Assembly: GCF_003287935.1 (NCBI RefSeq)
Contig: NZ_CP030287.1
Location: 4,864,267-4,928,266 of the forward strand
Direction: 5' to 3'
From: Streptomyces sp. ICC1
Lineage (GTDB): Bacteria > Actinomycetota > Actinomycetes > Streptomycetales > Streptomycetaceae
Length of the DNA stretch: 64,000 nucleotides
Below, in pieces: positions 17,885-25,953 of the stretch. How positions within the stretch are numbered: the first letter of the stretch is position 1; the number at the start of each line of letters is the position of its first letter. A model generated the notes under the pieces. That model was given only the letters and a program-made list of their open reading frames with translations. It was not told where the DNA came from and did not search any database. Made by a program: the position numbers and the translations under genes.

Positions 17885-18070
17885 GTGTTTCCGGTCCTGG
17901 TGGCCGGGAAAGAAATGCGCGCTCTGGACGCGCTTTCGAAGGCGCTGGAGACCACGGAGCGGGCCCGTGGCCACCTCTACGGGTTCCACCAGCTGACCGG
18001 GACCGCGGACTTCGAACTCGGCGACGCGCTCCCTCATGTCGCGGCGTGCGCTCCGACGGCCTGCCGGTAG
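17885..18070 (+). pseudogene. 3'-truncated small conserved protein
   Basis: From GTG 17885 the frame reads MFPVLVAGKEMRALDALSKA, then TTERARGHLYGFHQLTGTAD and FELGDALPHVA, after which it runs into ACAPTACR and stops. I remember a longer Streptomyces family with this opening. The homologous part ends near 18040, exactly where the DUF2231 protein on the other strand also loses its C-terminus. The fragment shares LTGTAD-EL-x5-P-VA with the remnant at 13481. Confidence 0.55.
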
Positions 18071-18615
18071 GCCACGTGCCCACCCAGCGCACCGCTGACG
18101 GCCACGGCAGCCATCCCACCCAGGGCCCACAGCCGGCCCTTCGCGGAGCGGCCGCGGAGCCGCGCCGCCAGGGACGCGGTGTAGCAGGCCACCGCAGCCA
18201 CGTTGGAGGCCGCGTGGGCCAGACCGACCCGGGCCTGCTTCGGCGGCAGATCCGCCCAGTCCGCCCAGCCGGCGACCGCTGCCGGGGCGACGCCCGCCAG
18301 CCCGACGGCGGTCAGGGTGGTCGTCGCGCGCTGCGCCCCGGGCACGAAGTCCAGTACCGAAGCCGACAGCCAGCAGCCGATGGGCACCTGCACGAGCACG
18401 GGGTGCAGGGGATGGCCCAATGGCCTGCCACGCAACAGATCGCGCATGCCACCCAGGGGGAGCGAGCGGATCCCCCGCTGCAGCACCCTGATGGCCGGAT
18501 CGGCCACCGTCGTCCGCTCGAGCCGGTCCAGGGTCTTCAGCCAGCACGCCGAGGCGGTGTCGAGGGCCGCGGTCTGCCCAGCCGTGGGCGAGGTGTCGAG
18601 GGTGCGTGAGTTCAT
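18034..18615 (-). pseudogene. DUF2231-type membrane protein lacking its C-terminal Rieske domain
   Basis: The 193-residue frame from ATG 18615 contains the DUF2231 core: GRPLGHPLHPVLVQVPIGCW near residue 66, then four hydrophobic helices and GGHVAYRQAVGA near the end. In the Streptomyces proteins I remember, that segment continues into a Rieske 2Fe-2S domain. Here it ends four residues later (HAAT). The stop lies over the fragment at 17885, which is broken at the same place. The membrane half could still be expressed, but the redox domain is gone. Confidence 0.6.
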
Positions 18616-18781
18616 ACACCACGCCTACCCGCTGCCACGCCGCGATCCCGCGCCGGCCCCGAGTGCACCCGAACGACAGGCCCACCCACGGCGGAGAGCT
18701 GCTCACCCGGGCGCCGACCTGATCCGGGCCGGCTTCTGCCCGCTGCTGCGCTGACGCGCACAGAGCTCCTGCTCATGGGGT

Positions 18782-18806
18782 GGGTGTTGCGGCGATGGCG
18801 GGGTAA
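18782..18806 (+). promoter_or_regulatory. candidate SigB-type stress promoter
   Basis: GGGT, 15 bases, GGGTAA fits the Streptomyces SigB-class pattern GNNT-N14-16-GGGTA. It lies 46 bases before the short leader frame at 18852 and the holin-X/DUF3618 genes, which belong to typical stress-regulated families. Confidence 0.4.
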
Positions 18807-18851
18807 GCGCGCCTCGACCACGGCATGCACATCTCAACGAGAGGATCCGCG

Positions 18852-18905
18852 ATGACGGCTCGCTACGCAGCCCGGCACCAGCCCGCCCAGGGCTCTCGGC
18901 CATGA
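18852..18905 (+). CDS. 17-residue leader frame coupled to the holin-X gene
   Basis: ATG 18852 has a good ribosome site (GAGAGGATCC) and encodes MTARYAARHQPAQGSRP. The stop TGA overlaps the ATG of the next gene as ATGA. It may be a translational-coupling leader or what is left of a longer gene. The holin-X start itself has no clear ribosome site, which supports coupling. Confidence 0.4.
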   Translation: MTARYAARHQPAQGSRP

Positions 18906-19315
18906 GCCCGACGCAGCAGCAGAGCCCAGTGGCAGAGGACTCGGCGGGAGCATTGGTCTCGCGCGCTTCCCGGCAGATCGCGGAGCTGGTCCGTGAAGAG
19001 ATGCAGCTGGCCCGTGCGGAGATGACGGAGAAGGGCAAGCGCTACGGGACGGGCGGCGGTCTCTTCGCCGCGGCGGGCGTCCTGGGCCTCTTTGCCGCCC
19101 AGGCCCTGCTGGCCACGTGCATTGCCGCCCTCGCCTTGGTCCTGCCGGTATGGGTGGCAGCCCTCGCCATCTCCGGCGTGCTCGCGGCGGTGGCCACGGC
19201 GACCGCGCTGGTCGGGAAGCGCTGGATCACACAGGCCGGCGCCCCGATTCCCGAACAGACCCTGAACAGCGTCAAGGCCGACCTGGCCGAGGTCAAGGAG
19301 AAGGCACACCGATGA
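18902..19315 (+). CDS. phage holin-X family membrane protein (actinobacterial)
   Basis: The 137-residue protein carries an amphipathic N-terminus (LVSRASRQIAELVREEMQLA) and two membrane helices at about 53-75 and 79-103. A charged tail ends SVKADLAEVKEKAHR. This is the actinobacterial holin-X (superfamily III) architecture. In chromosomes these proteins occur with DUF3618 proteins in stress loci, not in prophages, and no other phage gene is near. The gene overlaps the upstream leader frame and the downstream DUF3618 gene (ATGA at 19312). Confidence 0.85.
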   Translation: MSPTQQQSPVAEDSAGALVSRASRQIAELVREEMQLARAEMTEKGKRYGTGGGLFAAAGVLGLFAAQALLATCIAALALVLPVWVAALAISGVLAAVATATALVGKRWITQAGAPIPEQTLNSVKADLAEVKEKAHR

Positions 19316-19791
19316 ACGACCACTCTCGATCCGCACCCGGCACGCATTCCGAGACGCTCACCCCCGCGGAGTTGCGCGAGAAGGTCGAGCGCACTCGCGA
19401 CGAACTCGGACAGACCGTGGAGGCGCTGGCCGCCAAGGCCGACGTCAAGGCCCGAACCAAGGAGAAGACCGCCGCCATGAAGCAGCAGACTGCCGAGAAG
19501 GCCTCCCTGATCGTCGACCAGATCCGCGAGAAGGCGGGGCAGGCCGCCCAGATGGTGAAGGACAAGACCCCCGACCCCGTCCTGGACAAGACTGCCCAGG
19601 CAGCTGCCCAGGTGTGGGGCAGCGCGAGCCGAGCCGGACAGTACGCGGCGGACAAGACCCCCCACCCGCTGTTGGAGAAGGCCGGCCAGGCCGCGACGGT
19701 TGCCCGGGTGAACCGCACTCCGCTCCTGATCGGCGGCGCTGTGATCATCGTGTTCGTCCTGGTGCGCCGTAGCCGCGCTCGTCGTCGGTGA
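19312..19791 (+). CDS. DUF3618 domain protein
   Basis: The start ATG 19312 overlaps the holin-X stop. The 159-residue protein opens its domain with TPAELREKVERTRDELGQTV, EALAAKADVKAR, the DUF3618 signature. Lys/Ala-rich helical repeats follow (DKTPDPVLDKTAQAA, DKTPHPLLEKAGQAA), then a C-terminal membrane helix (PLLIGGAVIIVFVLV) and a basic anchor RRSRARRR. It is probably a membrane-anchored coiled coil facing the cytoplasm. It is coupled to the truncated DUF4235 frame by GTGA. Confidence 0.88.
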   Translation: MNDHSRSAPGTHSETLTPAELREKVERTRDELGQTVEALAAKADVKARTKEKTAAMKQQTAEKASLIVDQIREKAGQAAQMVKDKTPDPVLDKTAQAAAQVWGSASRAGQYAADKTPHPLLEKAGQAATVARVNRTPLLIGGAVIIVFVLVRRSRARRR

Positions 19792-19904
19792 AGGCAGCGA
19801 TCCAGGCAGCGATCCAGGGAGCGATCTTCGCTGTGGTCAAGGCCCCGGTCGACCGGTCGGGCGCCGTGGTGGTACGCGGACTGACGGGCACGTGGCCGGG
19901 CTGA
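19788..19904 (+). pseudogene. C-terminal remnant of a DUF4235 protein
   Basis: GTG 19788 overlaps the DUF3618 stop and opens a 38-codon frame: AAIQAAIQGAIFAVVKAPVD, then RSGAVVVRGLTGTWPG. This matches my memory of the end of DUF4235 proteins, which commonly follow DUF3618 genes, and it includes their TGTWPG terminus. The first membrane segment and middle are missing. A short imperfect repeat of CAGCGATCCAGG sits at the junction. Confidence 0.55.
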
Positions 19905-20097
19905 GTCACCGGCGGCGCCGGCCCTCTTCCGCGATCCGGCCGGCGCCGCCCTGACCGTCCGCACCCCGCTGACCGTATGGCCGCGAGGCGAATGACCTGG
20001 TATCGGCCCGCTCGAGCCTGGGGGCGGGCCGATCGTCCGGCCGGCGCTCAAGGGCGCCGGAACTCACGGCTCATGACGGTCAGTGGAGGCGCATGCT

Positions 20098-20262
20098 TCA
20101 GTCGATCTGGCCCTGGGTGATGACCTGTATCTCGTTGGTCTCCTCGTTACGTACCCGGTACACGGCATGGGGGCCCTCGTCGCGGACTTCCTCTATCCGC
20201 CCCTTCTGCAGGTCAGGCCGTCCATCGTGATAGCTGATGCGGTCGTTCTCCGTGTGCAACAC
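20098..20262 (-). CDS. small hypothetical protein
   Basis: The 54-residue frame starts at GTG 20262 behind CCGGAGG; TTG 20259 is an alternative. The sequence contains ENDRISYHDGRPDLQKGRIE, then EVRDEGPHAVYRVRNEETNE, and ends ITQGQID. It looks like a small beta-barrel, loosely reminiscent of DUF1918-type proteins (a GxIxEVR strand and a YxVR strand). It is soluble and without signal peptide. Codon use is less GC-biased than its neighbours. Confidence 0.5.
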   Translation of the reverse strand: MLHTENDRISYHDGRPDLQKGRIEEVRDEGPHAVYRVRNEETNEIQVITQGQID

Positions 20263-20304
20263 ATTGCCTCCGGTGAAGCCGTCGTGACGCGGCTTGCATC
20301 CGCG

Positions 20305-20538
20305 TCACGGTCGGGGATACTCCTGGTCCTTTTCATCGCGTGCATGCTCTTCCGGGGTCTGCCAGGAGTCCTCGCGGCGCTGCGCGGCGGGAGGCTGCTC
20401 GGCCGGCGGTGAATCCCGGCGTCTGCGTCGGCTCCCGTACCAGAACGCACCGATCAGAAGGACGACCAGGACCACTCCGGCAAACATGAGGAAGAGCGAG
20501 GCCTGGCCTTCGGCCGCGAGTGTTTCGATAGCAGTCAT
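20305..20538 (-). CDS. small single-pass membrane protein (DUF6479-like)
   Basis: The 77-residue protein from ATG 20538 has one membrane helix (LFLMFAGVVLVVLLIGAFWY, residues 15-34) followed by an Arg cluster SRRRRRDSPPAEQPP and a charged tail. The layout matches short Streptomyces membrane proteins I know as DUF6479. Orientation should be N-out, C-in by the positive-inside rule. Function unknown. The stretch 20539-20737 to its right shows no supported gene. Confidence 0.65.
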   Translation of the reverse strand: MTAIETLAAEGQASLFLMFAGVVLVVLLIGAFWYGSRRRRRDSPPAEQPPAAQRREDSWQTPEEHARDEKDQEYPRP

Positions 20539-20737
20539 GAGCGGCGCCTACCCGCGATCCGCGGCCATAGCAGGCGTAGGGCGGGTTTATCTCTGACGGT
20601 GTGCGTGCGCGGCGTATTCCAGCGGGCGGCAAGGCGGTCGCGCATCTGTTCAAGCAGTTCGAGAAGGCCGGTGAATCGCTCATGCGGAGAAGCGGAACAT
20701 CGCCGACAAGGCGACCTGCGCACTCGAGCGCGGCAGG

Positions 20738-21190
20738 TTAGGGGAGGGGTGTGCCACCGGTGGCGTTGACGATCTCCCCGGTGATGTAACTGGCTTGGGG
20801 TGAGGCCAGGAAGACGTAGGCGGGTGCCATCTCCGCCGGCTGGGCCGCTCGGCCCAGGGGCGACTGCTTGCCGAACTCCGTGACGTCGGGCATGGTCGCC
20901 GGGATCAACGGCGTCCAGACCGGCCCCGGGGCGACGGCGTTGACGCGGATGCCGCGCTCGGCGAGCATCTGCGCCAGCCCGTGGGTGAAGGAGATGATGG
21001 CGGACTTCGTCATCGCGTAGTCGAGCAGGTGGGGGCTGGGCTGGTAGCCCTGCACCGAAGCGGTGTTGATGATCGATCCGCCCCGCGGAATGTGGGCGAG
21101 GGCCGCGCGGGAGAGCCAGAACATCCCGTACAGGTTGGTCTTCATCACCCGGTCGAACTGCTCCGTGGTGATCGCCTCGATCTGCCTCCA
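20738..21190 (-). pseudogene. SDR oxidoreductase missing its N-terminal third
   Basis: The frame reads IEAITTEQFDRVMKTNLYGM, then GGSIINTASVQGYQPSPHLL, catalytic YAMTK, VNAVAPGPVWTPLIPATMP and the terminus YITGEIVNATGGTPLP. This is the C-terminal part of a common Streptomyces SDR. The cofactor glycine motif and about 130 residues are missing; upstream of 21190 the frame becomes unrelated. Directly beyond the junction a plus-strand frame ending at 21260 (HRKVFDEHTAFSTTAEQA) may be the end of another broken gene. Confidence 0.7.
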
Positions 21191-21268
21191 GCACCGCAAA
21201 GTCTTCGATGAACACACGGCCTTCTCAACCACCGCGGAGCAGGCGCCGCAGGCAGCGTGAGGCGGTGA

Positions 21269-21637
21269 TCAGCTGGCCTGAGTTGTCTCCTCAGCGAAGT
21301 CAAGGCACGTACGCCGTGCTGGGGGGCGCCAAATGAACGCGTCTGCGATCTCGGAGCGAAGAGGGTGGACCTGCCAGTGGCCCGTGATGTCCTGCCAGTG
21401 CTCGATCACGGCGTCGCGGTCGCTTCCCTCCCTCATCCGGTTGTAGACGAGGTCGAACTCGTAGACACGACCCCCGTCTGACAGAACGACACCAGTCTCC
21501 GACTCGGGGCCGTCAGGAAAGAGGTAGACGAGGACTGCGGTGGAGATGGTCAGCCCGCGCTCGCCGAGTAGCTCTCGTAGACGTGCCCACGGGCTGAACG
21601 GGCTCGCCCACATCAGTCGAGTGCAGTTGACAAACAT
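21269..21637 (-). CDS. hypothetical protein
   Basis: From ATG 21637 the protein has 122 residues, with a mixed alpha/beta composition: LTISTAVLVYLFPDGPESE, TGVVLSDGGRVYEFDLVYNR, and a Trp-rich end. I recognise a vague likeness to Streptomyces proteins of unknown function that share the segment DGRVYEFD. The start is unsure; the frame stays open to 21865 but upstream residues look non-coding. No neighbour suggests a role. Confidence 0.5.
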   Translation of the reverse strand: MFVNCTRLMWASPFSPWARLRELLGERGLTISTAVLVYLFPDGPESETGVVLSDGGRVYEFDLVYNRMREGSDRDAVIEHWQDITGHWQVHPLRSEIADAFIWRPPARRTCLDFAEETTQAS

Positions 21638-22009
21638 CGACGATCTTCGACTGCTAGGCGGGTGCCCGTAGAGCAAGGAGGCCAGGGGCCCCCAGGCTTC
21701 ATACAGGTCCGCCGAGATCAGCGCGTCACGGTGCACCTGTCCGCATGCAGATTCAGGTGCGAAGGCCGGGGAGTCCCGGAAGGGCGCAGCCACTGCCCGG
21801 GAGCGGGACTGTTGGCCGTGATGAGACGACTCGTGTCGGAGTCGGCCAGGGGGCTTACGAGGCATGGGCCTTTCGGATGGTCATGCCTCGTATCTTGCCA
21901 TGTCAACATCCCTCTTCGGGCAGCCCAAGCGTGCTTCGCAACGTCAACTTGACGCACAGCTTCGTGAGGTGTCTCCGGTCTCCGGGGGCAGGCGAGGGCG
22001 GGCCGTGGG

Positions 22010-22633
22010 TCAGCTCGCCGGGTAGGGGGCCGCCTTGAGGCAGCGGGCGAGGTGGGCGGTGTTCGCGGCGAGAGTGGCCGTCGTGCCGGCCGTCTTCTCC
22101 GGTGTCTTCTCGAGGTCCTGGTAGTCGGTGCCCTGCATCGCCTCTCCGACCCAGTAGGTGACGGCGTTCGGCGCGAGTGAGAAGCCGACGTCGTTGAGGC
22201 CCTGGAAGAGATCGGCGCTGACCTTGTGCGCGCCGTCCTCGTTGCCGACCACGCAGACCGCGGCGACCTTGCCGTAGGTGAGCATGCGGCCCTCGTCGTC
22301 CGTCTCGGAGATCTCGGCGTCCAGGCGCTCCAGGACCCGCTGGGCGATGCTGGAGGCGTGGCCGAGCCAGATCGGCGTCGACAGGATCAGGATGTCGCAG
22401 CCCAGGATCGTGTCCCGGATCTCCGGCCACGCGTCCCCGTCGCCCATGTCGGTCTTCACACCGGGCTTCACGTCGTGGTCGGCGATCCGGATCGTCTTGC
22501 CCGTGACGCCGTGCTCGGAGAGGGCGGCCATGGTTTGTTCGGCCAGCAGCTGGGAGCTGGACGGGGCGGGGGAGGGCGAGAGGGTGCAGACGAGCGCGAC
22601 AGCACGGAGCGGAGTGTTCTTCTGGGGGTCCAT
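22010..22633 (-). CDS. flavodoxin-fold NAD(P)H-dependent FMN reductase family protein
   Basis: The 207-residue protein opens with the flavodoxin strand RAVALVCTLSPSPAPSSS, where the Ser-rich loop binds the FMN phosphate. A second strand and loop, CDILILSTPIWLGHASSIAQ, is the typical reductase signature near residue 85. AAVCVVGNEDGAHKV follows near residue 125. The family reduces quinones, nitro compounds or azo dyes, or carries electrons. The gene stands alone between a hypothetical gene and a FUSC gene on the same strand. Confidence 0.88.
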   Translation of the reverse strand: MDPQKNTPLRAVALVCTLSPSPAPSSSQLLAEQTMAALSEHGVTGKTIRIADHDVKPGVKTDMGDGDAWPEIRDTILGCDILILSTPIWLGHASSIAQRVLERLDAEISETDDEGRMLTYGKVAAVCVVGNEDGAHKVSADLFQGLNDVGFSLAPNAVTYWVGEAMQGTDYQDLEKTPEKTAGTTATLAANTAHLARCLKAAPYPAS

Positions 22634-22761
22634 GGTGCTCGGCTACCCCCGCACCCCGCTTTGATGTGGCAAGCGGTCCCATTCATCCCTTTTGCTGTCC
22701 GGGGGTGTGTCGGCGCTCAAGGCTTCAGGGCCCTCGTTTGCCTCAGCGGCTGACGTCTCCC

Positions 22762-23973
22762 TCATTCCGCCTGCCCCGTCCCCGCCGACACGGCACGCGG
22801 GGCCACGTCGAATCGAGGATCCCAGGTCCTGGCGAGGCTTTGCCGGCCCGAGCGGAGATCGGCCAGGAGGCGCCCGGCATCCGTGAGGAGCGTGCCCTGC
22901 AGGGCGTGTACGGCTGGGGAGGCTTCCGGGGCGGTCCGTTCGTGCTGTTGCACCAGGTCGAGCGCTGCGGCTGCTTCGTCGATCCTCGTGTCGAGGAGGT
23001 CCGGATCGGTGGGGGACACCCGCCCGATCTCCTCCACGGCGGTGGCCACGGCACGCAGGACTGCGCTGAACCCGGGCCGGAAAGCGGCCGGGAGATTCCC
23101 GAATTCCCCGCTGTCGATGGCGTAGTCCAAGGTTCGCGTCATGGAGCGCAGATGGTCCATGCTGCGTTCGGCGACGGTGATCGCTTCCCGAGCGCGGGGG
23201 AGGGCTTGGCCGGCGCCGCTGACGGTCCGGCGCGGGTTCATGCGGCCGTTCTCGATCTCGGCTTCGATGCCGTGGCGAATGCGCTCGGATTCGGCGGAGA
23301 GCCTGCGCCAGTCGCGGCGCCACTGGCGCAGGTGGTCCCGGTCGGGATCGTTCGCTTCGAAGGTCTCGGCGAGGTCGTTGAGGCGCTGGGCCATGGTGGT
23401 GTAGAGGGCGGTGACGGCTTGCTGCCTGTGGTCGGTGTGCCGGGCGGGCGCGAGGACGAGGTGGGCGGCGAGGCCGCAGAGCGCGCCGATGCCGACGGAC
23501 GCGACCAGGTGGCCGATGTAGCCGATCTGTCCCTGGCCTGAGGAGAACGCGAAGAAGCCGACGATGGTGACCTGGGTGCCCTGCTGCCCCAGGCGCCGGG
23601 TCCTGCCGATGCAGAGTGCGATCAGGGTGAGCACGCCGAAGGTCCATCCGTGGATGCCGGCCACGGCCGCCAGGGTGGCGGCGAGCGTGGCTCCCGCCGC
23701 CATCGCCAGCACGTACTGCAGGCAGTCGCGGACGGACCGGTACACGGTGGCCTGCAGTGCCACCAGCGCGGTGAACGGCGCGAACGTCGAAACCGCCGGC
23801 GGTAGCAGGTAGCGCGCCAGGACCCAGGCCGCCATCGCAGCGACCACGGTCTTGGCCCCGAGCACGACCTCGTCCCGCTCGCTCCCGGCTCCCCGCACCG
23901 CGCGGCGCGGATAGGCGACCCGCTCCGTGGCCGCCGACCGGATCTTTCGCGCCGCATCCACCCGTCCGGGCAA
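22762..23973 (-). CDS. FUSC family (aromatic acid exporter-like) membrane protein
   Basis: I chose TTG 23973 because GGAGG lies nine bases upstream; the frame is open to 24099. The 403-residue protein has a paired cluster of hydrophobic helices at about 45-170 (VLGAKTVVAAMAAWVLARYL, ALVALQATVYRSVRD, LTLIALCIGRTRRLGQQGTQ). A long charged helical C-terminal half follows. This is the fusaric acid resistance/aromatic acid exporter layout, with VYRSVRDCLQYV near the conserved FUSC loop. Probably exports small aromatic acids. Confidence 0.85.
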   Translation of the reverse strand: MPGRVDAARKIRSAATERVAYPRRAVRGAGSERDEVVLGAKTVVAAMAAWVLARYLLPPAVSTFAPFTALVALQATVYRSVRDCLQYVLAMAAGATLAATLAAVAGIHGWTFGVLTLIALCIGRTRRLGQQGTQVTIVGFFAFSSGQGQIGYIGHLVASVGIGALCGLAAHLVLAPARHTDHRQQAVTALYTTMAQRLNDLAETFEANDPDRDHLRQWRRDWRRLSAESERIRHGIEAEIENGRMNPRRTVSGAGQALPRAREAITVAERSMDHLRSMTRTLDYAIDSGEFGNLPAAFRPGFSAVLRAVATAVEEIGRVSPTDPDLLDTRIDEAAAALDLVQQHERTAPEASPAVHALQGTLLTDAGRLLADLRSGRQSLARTWDPRFDVAPRAVSAGTGQAE

Positions 23974-24108
23974 GATCGACCACCTCCGGTGCGCGCCTGC
24001 CCCGCCGACCGCGCCCGACGCTCGGATCAACGTCACAAAGCCTTCGGGGAGTTGCGAGCTGAGGCTCGGGCACCTTGCGGCCATGGCTGCCAACTGCACG
24101 ACTCCGGC

Positions 24109-24906
24109 TCACCCCTGTGGTGCCAGGACGGTGAACAGGGCGCCCTCCGGGTCGCGGAGGGTGACCCATCGGCTGGCGCTGGAAGTCTCCACGGGGGAGA
24201 CGATCCTGCCGCCCGCGATGCCGGCCGCTTCGACAGCGGCCTCCAAGTCGGGCACCCGGAAATAGACGTGCCACCGAGGGCGAACGTGTGGGTCGGGATC
24301 CGCGTCCACCGCTCCGCCACTGATCCGTGCCACGGTGTCGTTGCCGTGGCGCAACACGACGTGGTCGTGTTCGTAGGCCACCACACAGGACTGGGGTGAT
24401 GAGCCGGCCCAGTCCAGGACCTCCCCGTAGAAGATGGCGGCGGCGAAGGCATCACGGGTACGAAGTTCGAGCCAGGCGGGGGCGGTACCGCGGCCCACCC
24501 GCCAGTCCCTGAGGATCTCGCCCTGCCAGAGCCCGAAGACGACCCCGTCGGGATCAGCCGCCAGGACGGCCCGGCCCGTACCGAAGCACAGCGGGCCGAC
24601 GGCCACGGTGGCGCCGCGCTCGCGGATGCGCGCCGCGGTCATGTCGGCGTCATCGACGGCGAAGTACGGTGTCCAGGCGGTAGGCAGCGGGGGATCGTCG
24701 GCGAGAGCCCCGAAACCGGCGACGGGAGCGCCGTCGCGAAAAGCGAAAGAGAACCGCTCGCCGAGCCGGGTCCGTCGGAACGTCCAGCCCAGCACGGCAC
24801 CGTAGAACCGCTGAGCGGAAACGAGGTCCCCGGTCATCAGACTCACCCAACAGGGTGCGCCGGTGGCTTCGTGGCTTGATGTGGACACGGTTATGGGCCG
24901 CCTCAT
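24109..24906 (-). CDS. VOC family protein with two glyoxalase-like domains
   Basis: ATG 24906 follows GAGGTGA. The 265-residue protein repeats the betaalphabetabetabeta VOC module twice. The first runs from CWVSLMTGDLVSAQRFYGAV to AVLAADPDGVVFGLWQG (about 22-135). The second runs from WLELRTRDAFAAAIFYGEVL to VTLRDPEGALFTVLAPQG (about 147-263). Streptomyces carry many such two-domain proteins, some called hydroxylases or glyoxalases without proof. Metal ligands cannot be assigned confidently. It is divergent from the methyltransferase operon. Confidence 0.88.
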   Translation of the reverse strand: MRRPITVSTSSHEATGAPCWVSLMTGDLVSAQRFYGAVLGWTFRRTRLGERFSFAFRDGAPVAGFGALADDPPLPTAWTPYFAVDDADMTAARIRERGATVAVGPLCFGTGRAVLAADPDGVVFGLWQGEILRDWRVGRGTAPAWLELRTRDAFAAAIFYGEVLDWAGSSPQSCVVAYEHDHVVLRHGNDTVARISGGAVDADPDPHVRPRWHVYFRVPDLEAAVEAAGIAGGRIVSPVETSSASRWVTLRDPEGALFTVLAPQG

Positions 24907-25266
24907 TGTGCTCACCTCGTTCGAGATTTTCCACGGTAGCCCCGGTCGGTCGGTGAGGTCGGTCAAGCGGGGCGCCCGCCCGGCGAGCGCTTTCGTCCGC
25001 GCGCCGCCTTGGCAGCCGTGCGTATGCCGATCTCGGGATGTGCCGCTTCCGAATCCTGCCGTCCAAATTATCAAGCCCCAATCGCTCTCTCGTACGTTCG
25101 TGCGCGACGCGACGGCTTGTGGGAATCGAGGAACGGCGGTCCATTTTTGGTCTGATCCTCCGAAGATCGACGCGCCTTCGGATGGGGCGACCGGGACGGG
25201 GCAGGCGCAATACCTCATCAATCGCTGTGACTCGCTCGGCGACCTACAGCGAAATCGGAGGTACGG
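24907..25266. other. divergent intergenic region, 360 bases
   Basis: It separates the VOC gene from the methyltransferase/CDGSH/oxidase operon. An A/T-rich patch (CCAAATTATCAAGCC near 25065) stands out and could hold a promoter. I see no convincing operator, RNA gene or coding frame. Confidence 0.5.
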
Positions 25267-25953
25267 GTGCCCAGTACTGCTCTCTCCTCGGCCTCGCTGC
25301 CCGGCGGCCTGGTGGCCCTGCCAGGCGTGTACCAGCCCCAGGCGGACACCCGGCTCCTCGCCGCGGCCCTCACGCACGAGGACGTCGGGCCGCATACCCA
25401 GGTCCTCGAGATCGGTACGGGCACCGGCGCCCTGGCCCTGCACGCCGCGACCAGGGGCGCCCAGGTCACGGCGGTCGACGTGTCCTGGCCCGCGGTGGCC
25501 ACAGCGCGACTGAACGCCTGGATCCACCGCCTTCCCCTGCGCGTCCTGCACGGGGATTTCGAAGCACGCACCACGGGACGACGCTTCGACCTCGTCTTCT
25601 CGAACCCCCCGTACGTCCCCGCCCCGGACAGTCGACCGCCCTCGCACGGCCCGGAACGGGCCTGGGACGCCGGACTCGACGGGCGGGCGGTCATCGACCG
25701 GATCTGCGCGGACGCCTCGACACTGCTGCGGCCCGGCGGAATCCTGCTCATGGTGCACTCGGGGTTGTGCGGTGCCGGAGAGACCCTCGATCGGCTGGCG
25801 GGGGCAGGGCTGGACCCTGAGGTCACGGCGACGGCATCCGTACCCTGGGGCCCCGTCCTGCGGTCGCGGCGATCCTGGCTGGAACAGCAGGGCCTCGCGG
25901 CGGAAGCCGACGAATGGGAGGAGCTGGTGGTCATCCGTGCCCAACGACCCTGA
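25267..25953 (+). CDS. HemK/PrmC-like class I methyltransferase
   Basis: GTG 25267 follows GGAGGTACGG. The 228-residue protein has the SAM-binding motif VLEIGTGTGALALHAATRGA near residue 46, the acidic residue in VTAVDVSW, and the NPPY signature in LVFSNPPYVPAP near residue 117. NPPY binds the side-chain amide in glutamine N5-methyltransferases such as PrmC, and also occurs in N6-adenine enzymes. The N-terminal substrate domain of PrmC is absent, so another substrate is likely. It is the first gene of a tight three-gene operon; its end overlaps the CDGSH gene by 17 bases. Confidence 0.88.
   Translation: MPSTALSSASLPGGLVALPGVYQPQADTRLLAAALTHEDVGPHTQVLEIGTGTGALALHAATRGAQVTAVDVSWPAVATARLNAWIHRLPLRVLHGDFEARTTGRRFDLVFSNPPYVPAPDSRPPSHGPERAWDAGLDGRAVIDRICADASTLLRPGGILLMVHSGLCGAGETLDRLAGAGLDPEVTATASVPWGPVLRSRRSWLEQQGLAAEADEWEELVVIRAQRP

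Noticed and set aside
18902..19791. A prophage remnant suggested by the holin-like protein
   Set aside because: No lysin, capsid, integrase or attachment-site signals are nearby, and holin-X proteins are common chromosomal stress proteins in Actinobacteria.
20539..20737. A gene between the DUF6479-like and SDR fragments
   Set aside because: The minus-strand text FTGLLELLEQMRDRLAARW looks protein-like, but it has no start, ribosome site or recognisable relatives, so I left it unannotated.
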